From positions 1-34,401 of the forward strand of contig NZ_LUUB01000043.1 of assembly GCF_001641635.1 (NCBI RefSeq): a stretch of DNA of 34,401 nucleotides. The letters are read 5' to 3'. Below the pieces are notes generated by a model that worked only from the letters and a program-made list of their open reading frames with translations, had not been told where the DNA came from and searched no databases. A program made the position numbers and the translations under genes. The stretch is from Bradyrhizobium centrolobii. GTDB taxonomy: Bacteria; Pseudomonadota; Alphaproteobacteria; Rhizobiales; Xanthobacteraceae. Numbering within the stretch: the first letter of the stretch is position 1; each line of letters opens with the position of its first letter. Below, piece after piece: positions 18,926 to 26,554 of this stretch.

Positions 18926-20452
18926 ATGAAAATTCGCTTCCTTTTTCTTCTACCGTTGCTTGTCTCGCTCGTCCCGACCGCGCCATCGCTTGCGGCCGGC
19001 GACCGTTTTGCGCTGGTCATCGGCAACGCAAAATATCCGGACGCGGACAGCCCGCTGAAGGAGCCGATCAACGACGCGCGTGACGTCGCCGACGAGCTCA
19101 AGCGCGATGGCTTTTCCGTCGAGACCGGCGAGAACCTGACGGGCGATGGCATGCGCCGCGCCCTCGACAAGCTCTATGGCAAGATCAAGCCGGGCTCGGT
19201 CGCGCTGGTGTTCTTCAGCGGTTTCGGCATCCAGTCGGCGCGCCAGAGCTACATGATCCCGGTCGATGCACAGATCTGGACCGAGTCCGACGTGCGCCGT
19301 GACGGCTTCAGCCTCGAAACCGTCCTCGGCGAGCTCAACACCCGTGGCGCCGGCGTCAAAATCGCGCTGATCGATGCCTCCAGGCGCAACCCGTTCGAGC
19401 GCCGGTTCCGCAGCTTCTCCGCCGGGCTGACGCCGGTCATCGCGCCGAATGGCACGCTGGTGATGTATTCGGCGGCGCTGGCCTCGGTGGTCTCGGACGC
19501 CGGCGGCGACCACAGCCTGTTCGTCCAGGAACTCCTAAAGGAAATCCGCGTCCCCGACCTGATGGCCGAGGAGACGCTGAACCGCACCAAGATGGGCGTC
19601 ACTCGCGCCTCGCGTGGCGAGCAGGTGCCCTGGATCTCGTCCTCGCTGGCCGAGGACTTTTCCTTCATTCCGGGCGCCAGCGGATCGCGTCCGACGGCGA
19701 CAACACCGCCGCCGGCTCCTCCCGCACCACCGCCCCCCGTGGTCGCGAACAACCCGCCGCCTGCGCCTTCGGCTCCCCCATCACCGCCTCCCCCGCCGAA
19801 GCCACCGGAGACGACTGCGGCCCCCACCCCGGCACCGTCGCCAAAGCCCCAGGTCGACGCCGCCCTGCCTCCGCCGCCGCCACCGGTGAAGCCGGCCGAT
19901 CCCGGCACCACGCCGAGCACAAGCACCGATGCCGGCCCAAGCCAGGCCGTGCTGGCTGACGATCCCACCATCAAGGGCCTGACGGCGAAGATCGCGGCCA
20001 ATCCGGACGACGTGAACGCGCTGTACCGGCGCGGCCAGGTCTATGCCAGCAAGGGGGCCTACAACCTCGCCATCAAGGATTTTGATGACACGCTCAGGAT
20101 CAATTCGAAGGACGTCGAGGCGCTGAACAACCGCTGCTGGACCCGCACCGTGGTCGGCGATCTCCAGGGCGCGCTGAAGGATTGCAACGAGGCGCTGCGG
20201 CTGCGGCCGAATTTCGTCGATGCGCTGGACAGCCGCGGCCTCGTCAACCTGAAATCGGGAGCGGTGAAGAACGCCATCGCCGATTTCGACGCGGCCCTGA
20301 AGATCAATCCGCGCCTGACCTCCTCGCTCTATGGCCGGGGCCTCGCCAAGCAGCGCAACGGCTCGGCGCAAGAGGGGGCCCTGGACATTGCGAATGCCAA
20401 GGCGATGGACCCGAACATCGTTCAGGAGTTCGCAAGTTACGGAGTGCGTTGA
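18926..20452 (+). CDS. Secreted caspase-like (peptidase C14) pseudo-enzyme with TPR repeats
   Basis: This 508-aa protein starts with a signal peptide (about 1-24, cleavage near SLAA-GD). A caspase/metacaspase-like fold follows at about 25-245: RFALVIGNAKY, LVFFSGFG, KIALIDASRRNPF. Active relatives read SGHG and DACR at the dyad positions. Here the histidine is F100 and the cysteine is S152 (codon TCC at 19379-19381), so peptidase activity is not expected. A proline-rich linker covers about 258-335. About three to four tetratricopeptide repeats cover about 350-495, with typical ALYRRGQVYASKGAYNLAIKDF spacing. The likely role is a periplasmic scaffold. It precedes an OmpA-like gene by 145 nt on the same strand. 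The domain order is clear; the function is unknown. Confidence 0.88.
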   Translation: MKIRFLFLLPLLVSLVPTAPSLAAGDRFALVIGNAKYPDADSPLKEPINDARDVADELKRDGFSVETGENLTGDGMRRALDKLYGKIKPGSVALVFFSGFGIQSARQSYMIPVDAQIWTESDVRRDGFSLETVLGELNTRGAGVKIALIDASRRNPFERRFRSFSAGLTPVIAPNGTLVMYSAALASVVSDAGGDHSLFVQELLKEIRVPDLMAEETLNRTKMGVTRASRGEQVPWISSSLAEDFSFIPGASGSRPTATTPPPAPPAPPPPVVANNPPPAPSAPPSPPPPPKPPETTAAPTPAPSPKPQVDAALPPPPPPVKPADPGTTPSTSTDAGPSQAVLADDPTIKGLTAKIAANPDDVNALYRRGQVYASKGAYNLAIKDFDDTLRINSKDVEALNNRCWTRTVVGDLQGALKDCNEALRLRPNFVDALDSRGLVNLKSGAVKNAIADFDAALKINPRLTSSLYGRGLAKQRNGSAQEGALDIANAKAMDPNIVQEFASYGVR

Positions 20453-20597
20453 TATTTTTTTAAGTTGAGGCGGGGCGCGCCTCGAACCCTGCGGCCCCGC
20501 CGGAGACTAATTTGACGATGCCGCAAACAGCCTTCTGGGGGCTTATTGCAAGGTTTTTTTGGAACCGCGCGGTCTGGCTGCGCAGGAGGGACGGGCA

Positions 20598-21269
20598 ATG
20601 AGATTGGCTGCAAAGGGACTTACCGCAATCCTTTCCATCATCACCATCGGCGCCGCCCTGTCGCTGGCAGTCTCGCCCGTGCGCGCCGGTGATGACGGCA
20701 ACAGCAAAGACGTCAGCGAGGATGAGATCGTTCGCGCACTGGCCCCGCTGCCGAAGAAGCCCCTGACCCGCGGCCTCTCGATCGGCCCGCAGACTGATCC
20801 GGCGCCGAGCGCGGCGGAGACCAAGCTGATCCAGTCCGTCCGCGGCCGTTCAACGCGTTCGCTCTCGGTCACCGAGCGCGAGGAGATCGCGACGGCTGCC
20901 AAGGACAAGCCGAACATCGATCTCGAGATCACCTTCGACTACAACTCGGCCAATATCAGCGCCAAGTCGCTGCCCTCGGTCCAGGCGCTCGGCCGCGCAC
21001 TGACCAGCCCGGACCTGAAGGGCTCGACCTTCGTCGTCGCCGGTCACACCGACGCCGCCGGCAGCGAAGCCTACAACCAGGACCTGTCGGAGCGCCGCGC
21101 GGATTCGATCAAGCGCTACCTCGTCGACAAGTACAGCATCCCCGCGACCGATCTCGTCACCGTCGGCTACGGCAAGAGCAAGCTGAAGGACCCGAGCCAG
21201 CCGATGGCGGAGGTGAACCGCCGCGTGCAGGTCGTCAACATGGAAAACAAGACCGCCGCATCGAAGTGA
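20598..21269 (+). CDS. OmpA-family peptidoglycan-binding envelope protein
   Basis: This is a 223-aa protein with a signal peptide (about 1-31, MRLAAKGLTAILSIITIG..., ending near VRAG). A short, charged linker and a C-terminal OmpA-like domain of about 110 residues follow. The domain shows ITFDYNSANIS, the peptidoglycan-contact loop GHTDAAGSEAYNQDLSERRA and the closing NRRVQVV. The ATG at 20598 was chosen because GGAGGG lies 7 nt before it; a TTG 39 nt upstream is unlikely. There is no beta-barrel domain, so it is a soluble or outer-membrane-attached periplasmic protein. It lies between the pseudo-caspase gene and the RND efflux pair. Confidence 0.9.
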   Translation: MRLAAKGLTAILSIITIGAALSLAVSPVRAGDDGNSKDVSEDEIVRALAPLPKKPLTRGLSIGPQTDPAPSAAETKLIQSVRGRSTRSLSVTEREEIATAAKDKPNIDLEITFDYNSANISAKSLPSVQALGRALTSPDLKGSTFVVAGHTDAAGSEAYNQDLSERRADSIKRYLVDKYSIPATDLVTVGYGKSKLKDPSQPMAEVNRRVQVVNMENKTAASK

Positions 21270-21329
21270 CCGGGACGCAATTCTCCAACTGACCGGTCGT
21301 GATGTGGTGTAAAGTCTCGCCTCCAGAGC

Positions 21330-21353
21330 GCGTCCCGCAGCCTTGCGGGACGC
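21330..21353. terminator. Strong hairpin between the OmpA-like gene and the efflux operon
   Basis: GCGTCCCGCA-GCCT-TGCGGGACGC is a perfect 10-bp stem with a 4-nt loop, 61 nt after the OmpA-family stop. The bases after it (CGCTTCGTTTC) are only weakly T-rich. It may end the upstream transcript or act in the leader of the efflux genes. It argues against any efflux-gene start lying inside it. Confidence 0.5.
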
Positions 21354-21426
21354 CGCTTCGTTTCAGGGAACCCCTCTCAAAAGGCCTCGTGCGGACGGCC
21401 GTGAGCCAGGCCAGGATGATCCGGCG

Positions 21427-22356
21427 ATGAACCTCACTGACTATCTCAAGCCTGCAGGAACCGTGCTGTTCATGGTTGCGCTCGGCGTCGGCTATTACCT
21501 GTTCGAACATCGGCATCGTCCGGAAGCAAAGGAAACGCCGGGCGAGGCGCTCGTTGTCGTGACGAAGTCGACCAATGCCTGCTTCTCCGATCTGGTGCGG
21601 GTGACCGGCTTCTTCGTGCCGCGGCGCGAGGCCGTGGTGGTGGCCGACCAGGAAGGATCCAGGGTCACCGATGTCTTCGTCACGGAAGGCGCGACCGTGA
21701 CCGAGAACCAGGAACTGGCCCGTCTGACGCCGCCGCCGCAGATTCCCGGCCAGCCGGCGCGGCCCGGCCAGCAAGGTCCGATCTCGCTGAAGGCCCCCGC
21801 AGCCGGCCTCGTCACCGAAGTCCGCACCATCGTCGGTGCGCCGGCCTCGCCGCAGGCGGGTCCGATGTTCCGCATCGCCGTCAACGGCGAGATCGAGCTC
21901 GACGCGCAGGTTCCGGCCGTCCACATGCCCAAGCTCAACCCCGGCGCCACCGTACGGATCAGCCGCGACGACGCGCCCGATTTGATCGGACGGGTCCGGC
22001 TGGTTTCGCCCGAAATCGACCGCAACACCCAGCTCGGCCGCGTCCGCATCAGCGTCACCAACAACCCCTCGCTGAAGGTCGGGATGTTCGCCCGTGCCTC
22101 GATCGACGCCAAGCGAAGCTGCGGCGTTGCGGTTCCCAAGACCGCCATTGACCATCTCACCGTCCAGGTGGTCAAAGGCAATACGGTCGAGACGCGGAAG
22201 GTGCGGGTGGGACTGACGTCCGACACCTCGACGGAAATCCTGGAAGGTCTCGACGTCGGCGAAATCGTCGTGGCCGACGCCGGCAGCTCGCTGCATGACG
22301 GCGACCAGATCAAGACTGTCTTCGCCGATGAAATCGATCGATCGCGAGTACGCTGA
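21427..22356 (+). CDS. RND efflux periplasmic adaptor (membrane fusion protein), short form
   Basis: This 309-aa adaptor protein links an RND pump to an outer-membrane channel. One N-terminal membrane anchor lies at about 10-26. The lipoyl-like domain is split: about 67-100 (VTDVFVTEGATVTENQELARL) and 119-150 (ISLKAPAAGLVTEVRTIVG). They are joined by an 18-residue Pro/Gly/Gln loop instead of the usual long helical hairpin. Beta-barrel and membrane-proximal domains follow to the end. The ATG at 21427 begins the natural anchor; the frame is open upstream to 21343, but that part lies at a hairpin. The stop overlaps the pump start by one base (TGATG), so translation is coupled. No outer-membrane factor gene is seen. 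Confidence 0.88.
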   Translation: MNLTDYLKPAGTVLFMVALGVGYYLFEHRHRPEAKETPGEALVVVTKSTNACFSDLVRVTGFFVPRREAVVVADQEGSRVTDVFVTEGATVTENQELARLTPPPQIPGQPARPGQQGPISLKAPAAGLVTEVRTIVGAPASPQAGPMFRIAVNGEIELDAQVPAVHMPKLNPGATVRISRDDAPDLIGRVRLVSPEIDRNTQLGRVRISVTNNPSLKVGMFARASIDAKRSCGVAVPKTAIDHLTVQVVKGNTVETRKVRVGLTSDTSTEILEGLDVGEIVVADAGSSLHDGDQIKTVFADEIDRSRVR

Positions 22357-25300
22357 TGGCTCTCAATATCTCGGCATGGTCGATCCGCAATCCGCTGCCG
22401 TCGGTCGTCTTTTCGATCATTCTCCTGATCCTCGGCTGGGTCTCCTTCACCAAGCTCGCGGTGACGCGGTTGCCCTCGGCCGACATTCCCGTGATCTCGG
22501 TCGCGGTGTCGCAGTTCGGCGCGGCGCCCGCCGAGCTCGAATCCCAGGTCACCAAGACGGTTGAAGACGCGGTCTCCGGCGTCGAGGGCGTGCGGCACAT
22601 CACCTCGTCGATCACCGACGGCCTGTCGGTGACCACGATCCAGTTCGCGCTGGAGACCAACACCGACCGTGCGCTCAACGACGTCAAGGACGCCGTGACG
22701 CGCGTGCGCTCCAACCTTCCGCAGAACGTCACCGAGCCCTTGATCCAGCGCGTCGACGTGATCGGCCTTCCGATCGTCACCTACGCCGCGATCTCGCCCG
22801 GCAAGACGCCGGAACAGCTGTCCTATTTCGTCGACGACGTGGTCAAGCGTGCGCTCCAGGGCGTGCGCGGCGTCGCCCAGGTCGAGCGCATCGGCGGTGT
22901 CGAGCGCGAGATCCTGGTCTCACTCGACCCCGATCGCCTGCAGGCTATGGGGCTGACCGCCGTCAATGTCAGCCAGAGCCTGCGCGGCACCAATGTCGAC
23001 GTCGCCGGCGGCCGCGCCGAAATCGGCAAGAACGACCAGGCGATCCGGACACTGGCCGGCGCCAAGACGCTGAGCGACCTTGCCGGCACCATGATCCCGC
23101 TGTTCGGCGGCGGTGAGGTCCGGCTCGACGATCTCGGCACCGTCACCGATACCATCGCCGACCGCCGCACCTTCGCCCGCTTCAATGGCGAGCCGGTCGT
23201 GGCACTCGGCATCAAGCGCTCCAAGGGCGCCAGCGACGTGGTGGTCGCCGCCGCCGTGCAGAAGCGCATCGACGCGCTCAAGGCCGCCTATCCCGACGTC
23301 GACCTCAAGCTGATCGACACCTCGGTCGAATACACCAAGGGCAACTACGAGGCGGCGATCTCGACCCTGTTCGAAGGCGCCATCCTCGCCGTCATCATCG
23401 TGCTGTTGTTCCTGCGCGACCTGCGCGCCACGATCATTGCCGCGATCTCGCTGCCGCTGTCGATCTTCCCGGCGTTCTGGGCGATGGACCTCCTCGGCTT
23501 CTCGCTCAACCTTGTCAGCTTCCTCGCCATCACGCTGTCGACGGGTATTCTGGTCGACGACGCCATCGTCGAGATCGAGAACATCGTGCGGCACATGAAC
23601 ATGGGCAAATCGCCCTATCGTGCCGCGCTCGAGGCCGCCGACGAGATCGGCCTCGCGGTGATCGCGATCTCGCTCACGATCATCGCGATCTTCGCACCGG
23701 CAAGCTTCATGTCGGGCATCGCCGGGCAGTTCTTCAAGCAGTTCGGCATCACCGTCTCGGTGCAGGTGTTCTTCTCGCTGCTTGCGGCGCGCTTCGTCAC
23801 GCCGATGCTGGCGGCTTACTTCCTCAAGCACCACAATCACGAGGAGCCGCCGCCGGGGCGCGTGCTGCGCACCTACCACAAGATCGTGGCCTGGTCGGTG
23901 AAGCACTATTTCATCACCGTGGTGATCGGATTTGCGATCTTCGCCGCCTCGATCTGGAGCATCACGCTGCTGCCGCAGGGCTTCCTGCCCGCGCAGGACA
24001 GCGCGCGCTCGCTGCTCGCGATCGAGCTGCCACCCGGCACCCAGCTCTCCTATACCGAGAAGGTCACCGAGGACATCGTCGCGCGGCTGCGCAAGCGGCC
24101 GGAAGTGAAGAGCATCTTCGTCGACGGCGGCCGTGTTCCGCCGGGGACACAGGAGGTGCGTCGCGCGGCCCTGATCATCAATTACACGCCGAAGACCGAA
24201 CGCGATATCACCCAACGCGAGCTGGAATTCTCGATCAGCCAGGAACTGGAGAACATCCCCGACATCCGGTTCTGGTTCCTGGACGAGAACGGCCTGCGCG
24301 CGATCTCGCTGGTCGTGACCGGCGTCGACGCCAACATCGTCAACAACGTCGCGAGCGAGCTTGCGACGCAGATGAAGCGAATCCCGACCATCTCCAACGT
24401 GATCTCGGAAACCGCGCTGGAGCGGCCGGAGCTGCGCATCGAGCCGCGCGCCGATCTCGCCGCGCGCCTCGGCGTCTCGACCGAAAGCCTGTCGCAGACC
24501 ATCCGTGTCGCGACCATCGGTGACGTCGGCCCCGCGCTCGCCAAATTCGACGTCGGCGACCGGCTGGTGCCGATCCGCGTGCAGCTCGAGGACGCCGCGC
24601 GCGGCAATCTCAAGACGCTCGAGCAGCTGCGCGTGCCGCTCGGCGAGCACGGCGAAAAGGGCGGCGTGCCGCTCTCTGTCATCGCCGACGTCAAGCTCGA
24701 CCAGGGTCCGACCAGCATCAACCGCTACGACCGCGAGCGCCAGGCGACCGTGGCCGCCGACCTCGTCGGCTCCGCCGCGCTGGGCGACGCCACCAGGAAG
24801 ATCTACGAGCTGCCGGTGATGAAGAGCCTGCCGAAAGGCGTGAGGGTCTCACCCTCCGGCGATGCCGAAAGCCTCAACGAACTGTCCGACGGCTTCGCCA
24901 CCGCGATCACGGCGGGCCTGATGATGGTCTATGCGGTGCTGGTGCTGCTGTTCGGCACGTTCCTGCAGCCGATCACCATCCTGTTCTCGCTGCCGCTCTC
25001 GATCGGCGGCGCCATCGCCGCCCTGCTCGTCACCGGCAAGCAGCTCACCACGCCGGTCTGGATCGGCATCCTGATGCTGATGGGCATCGTGACCAAGAAC
25101 GCGATCATGCTGGTCGAATTCGCGATCGAAGCGATCCGCGCCGGCAAGCCGCGGGATGACGCGATGATCGACGCCGGCATGAAGCGCGCCCGCCCGATCG
25201 TGATGACCACGATCGCAATGGTCGCCGGCATGATGCCGAGCGCGCTCGCGGTCGGCGCCGGCGGCGAGTTCCGCTCGCCGATGGCGCTCGCAGTGATCGG

Positions 25301-25520
25301 CGGCCTGATCTTCTCGACCGTGCTGTCGCTGGTGTTCGTGCCCGCGATGTTCATGGTGATGGACGACATCGGCAACCTGATCTGGCGCTTCGGCAAGCGG
25401 CTGATCGTGCACAGCGAGGATGCTGAAAGCGCCGATCACCGTGCAGCTCCGCCCGCCGGAGCCACGCCGGCGGAAGCGGCGCGGGCGTCGAAGAATGTCG
25501 TGCACCCCGCGGCGGAGTAG
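22356..25520 (+). CDS. RND family multidrug/solute efflux pump (AcrB/HAE1-like)
   Basis: This is a 1054-aa inner-membrane proton antiporter of normal length. The N-terminal helix (about 12-32) and the porter-domain start (PSADIPVISVAVSQFGAAPAE) are typical. The proton-relay residues are present: D401 and D402 in transmembrane helix 4 (GILVDDAIVEIEN) and K914 in helix 10 (GIVTKNAIMLVEF). Two large periplasmic loops lie between helices 1-2 and 7-8. The C-terminal tail is Ala/Pro/Glu-rich. It is translationally coupled to the adaptor gene before it. The substrate cannot be predicted; the relay residues favour the hydrophobic/amphiphilic efflux group over the heavy-metal group. Confidence 0.95.
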   Translation: MALNISAWSIRNPLPSVVFSIILLILGWVSFTKLAVTRLPSADIPVISVAVSQFGAAPAELESQVTKTVEDAVSGVEGVRHITSSITDGLSVTTIQFALETNTDRALNDVKDAVTRVRSNLPQNVTEPLIQRVDVIGLPIVTYAAISPGKTPEQLSYFVDDVVKRALQGVRGVAQVERIGGVEREILVSLDPDRLQAMGLTAVNVSQSLRGTNVDVAGGRAEIGKNDQAIRTLAGAKTLSDLAGTMIPLFGGGEVRLDDLGTVTDTIADRRTFARFNGEPVVALGIKRSKGASDVVVAAAVQKRIDALKAAYPDVDLKLIDTSVEYTKGNYEAAISTLFEGAILAVIIVLLFLRDLRATIIAAISLPLSIFPAFWAMDLLGFSLNLVSFLAITLSTGILVDDAIVEIENIVRHMNMGKSPYRAALEAADEIGLAVIAISLTIIAIFAPASFMSGIAGQFFKQFGITVSVQVFFSLLAARFVTPMLAAYFLKHHNHEEPPPGRVLRTYHKIVAWSVKHYFITVVIGFAIFAASIWSITLLPQGFLPAQDSARSLLAIELPPGTQLSYTEKVTEDIVARLRKRPEVKSIFVDGGRVPPGTQEVRRAALIINYTPKTERDITQRELEFSISQELENIPDIRFWFLDENGLRAISLVVTGVDANIVNNVASELATQMKRIPTISNVISETALERPELRIEPRADLAARLGVSTESLSQTIRVATIGDVGPALAKFDVGDRLVPIRVQLEDAARGNLKTLEQLRVPLGEHGEKGGVPLSVIADVKLDQGPTSINRYDRERQATVAADLVGSAALGDATRKIYELPVMKSLPKGVRVSPSGDAESLNELSDGFATAITAGLMMVYAVLVLLFGTFLQPITILFSLPLSIGGAIAALLVTGKQLTTPVWIGILMLMGIVTKNAIMLVEFAIEAIRAGKPRDDAMIDAGMKRARPIVMTTIAMVAGMMPSALAVGAGGEFRSPMALAVIGGLIFSTVLSLVFVPAMFMVMDDIGNLIWRFGKRLIVHSEDAESADHRAAPPAGATPAEAARASKNVVHPAAE

Positions 25521-25651
25521 GGTTTCCGAGCCTGACGAGGAGATGGTGTTCTTCGAGTTCAGTGACGAGGGACGACCATATGCGGTCGCCCCTGGCCAAC
25601 AATCCAGATTGCTTGCTTTAGACGACGCACCGGAAGCAGCGTAGCTGCCCC

Positions 25652-26326
25652 CTACTCATTCCGCGCGATCGACGTCAGCCTCGTCATGTTCTTCAGGAGG
25701 ATGCGGCCACGCTGGAGATCCAGGATCGCGTCCTTGCGCCAGGCCTGAAGCTGGCGGTTGACGCTTTCGCGGGCGGCGCCGACGAAGACGCCGAGTTGCT
25801 CCTGCGAAATGTGCACCTCGGAGCCGAAGTCGGCGGCGAGTGCGCAAAGCCGCCGCGCCAGCCGCACCGGCAGGGGCTGCAGCATGGACTCTTCCATGCG
25901 CTCGCTCTGCCAGCGGATGCGCTGGCACAGCAGCGCGATGAGCTTGATCGCGACCTTCGGCTCGCGCTCGAGGAAAGCGAGGAAGTCTTCACGCCGCAGC
26001 ACGAACAACTCGCTGGCCTCGCCGGCGGTCGCGTCCGCCGTGCGGCTCTGGCCATCCAGCACCGCGACCTCGCCGAACAGGTCGCCCGGCCCCATGAAAT
26101 TCAGCGTCAGCCGGCTGCCGTCGGAGGCGCCGGTCTCGATGCGGATCTGGCCGCGGCGCACGCCGAACAGCGCATCGCCCGCATCGCCCTTCTGGAACAG
26201 GACCTCGCCGTTTGCCAGATGCTGGGTGTGGCAGAGGTTCGACAGCCGCTGGAGTTCGTCCGCGCCAAGATCCGCGAACATCGGGTTCATCTTCAGAATG
26301 ACCGCAAATTCGGCCTGTTTGCTCAT
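25652..26326 (-). CDS. CRP/FNR family transcriptional regulator
   Basis: This 224-aa regulator has a cyclic-nucleotide-binding domain (about 8-125) and a winged helix (about 145-220). The phosphate-binding cassette is GEVAVLDGQSRTA: G85, E86, R95 and T96 match the cAMP-contact G/E/R/S-T set of E. coli CRP. The recognition helix GAARESVNRQL keeps R186, E187 and R191, equivalent to CRP R180, E181 and R185, which predicts a TGTGA half-site. There is no N-terminal cysteine cluster, so it is not an oxygen-sensing FNR. The ribosome site AAGGG is part of a 12-nt tandem repeat before the start. It is divergent from the AsmA-like gene, with a CRP-like palindrome between them. It is probably a cAMP receptor protein of the CRP type. 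Confidence 0.92.
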   Translation of the reverse strand: MSKQAEFAVILKMNPMFADLGADELQRLSNLCHTQHLANGEVLFQKGDAGDALFGVRRGQIRIETGASDGSRLTLNFMGPGDLFGEVAVLDGQSRTADATAGEASELFVLRREDFLAFLEREPKVAIKLIALLCQRIRWQSERMEESMLQPLPVRLARRLCALAADFGSEVHISQEQLGVFVGAARESVNRQLQAWRKDAILDLQRGRILLKNMTRLTSIARNE

Positions 26327-26328
26327 CT

Positions 26329-26376
26329 CAATTCCCTTATCAATTCGCTTGGTAAATCCCTTGGCAAATTCCTTGG
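26329..26376. repeat. Four 12-nt tandem repeats directly before the CRP-family start codon
   Basis: On the plus strand the units are CAATTCCCTTAT, CAATTCGCTTGG, TAAATCCCTTGG and CAAATTCCTTGG. Read on the mRNA strand, they give AAGG or AAGC cores every 12 nt, the last one (AAGGG) being the ribosome site 10 nt before the ATG. The period is a multiple of three and the frame stays open through it. Confidence 0.7.
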
Positions 26377-26418
26377 AACCAACAACATCAGAATCGCGTA
26401 AAAGTCGCGCCGGAGAAG

Positions 26419-26434
26419 TGTGTCATAAGTCACA
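26419..26434. promoter_or_regulatory. CRP-like palindrome between the CRP-family gene and the AsmA-like gene
   Basis: TGTGT-CATAAG-TCACA differs from TGTGA-N6-TCACA at one position. It sits about 93 nt before the regulator start and 120 nt before the AsmA-like start. It is a candidate autoregulatory site, given the CRP-type recognition helix of the adjacent regulator. Prediction only. Confidence 0.4.
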
Positions 26435-26554
26435 TAACTTTGCAGCACCCCCTGACTATTTTTGGCCGCTTGGAGCAGCTTCCCGATAAACTCCCGCGCT
26501 AAGGACGGGTGACCGGCCGGGTTCGGCGCCGTTATCCGTCGTTGGAAAGTCCAC

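Noticed and set aside
20469..20501. GGCGGGGC / GCCCCGCC pair after the pseudo-caspase gene
   Set aside because: The stem has a long 17-nt loop and no T run after it; the T-rich stretch lies before it. Not convincing as a terminator.
22920..24650. Minus-strand open frame of about 576 codons opposite the RND pump
   Set aside because: Antisense shadow with repetitive charged composition; the pump gene is intact on the other strand.
25543..25644. 33-codon open frame (MVFFEFSDEGRPYAV...) between the RND pump and the CRP-family gene
   Set aside because: It looks somewhat protein-like, but the purine-rich GAGGAG directly abuts the ATG, the frame is short, and no family is recognised. Not enough to call a gene.
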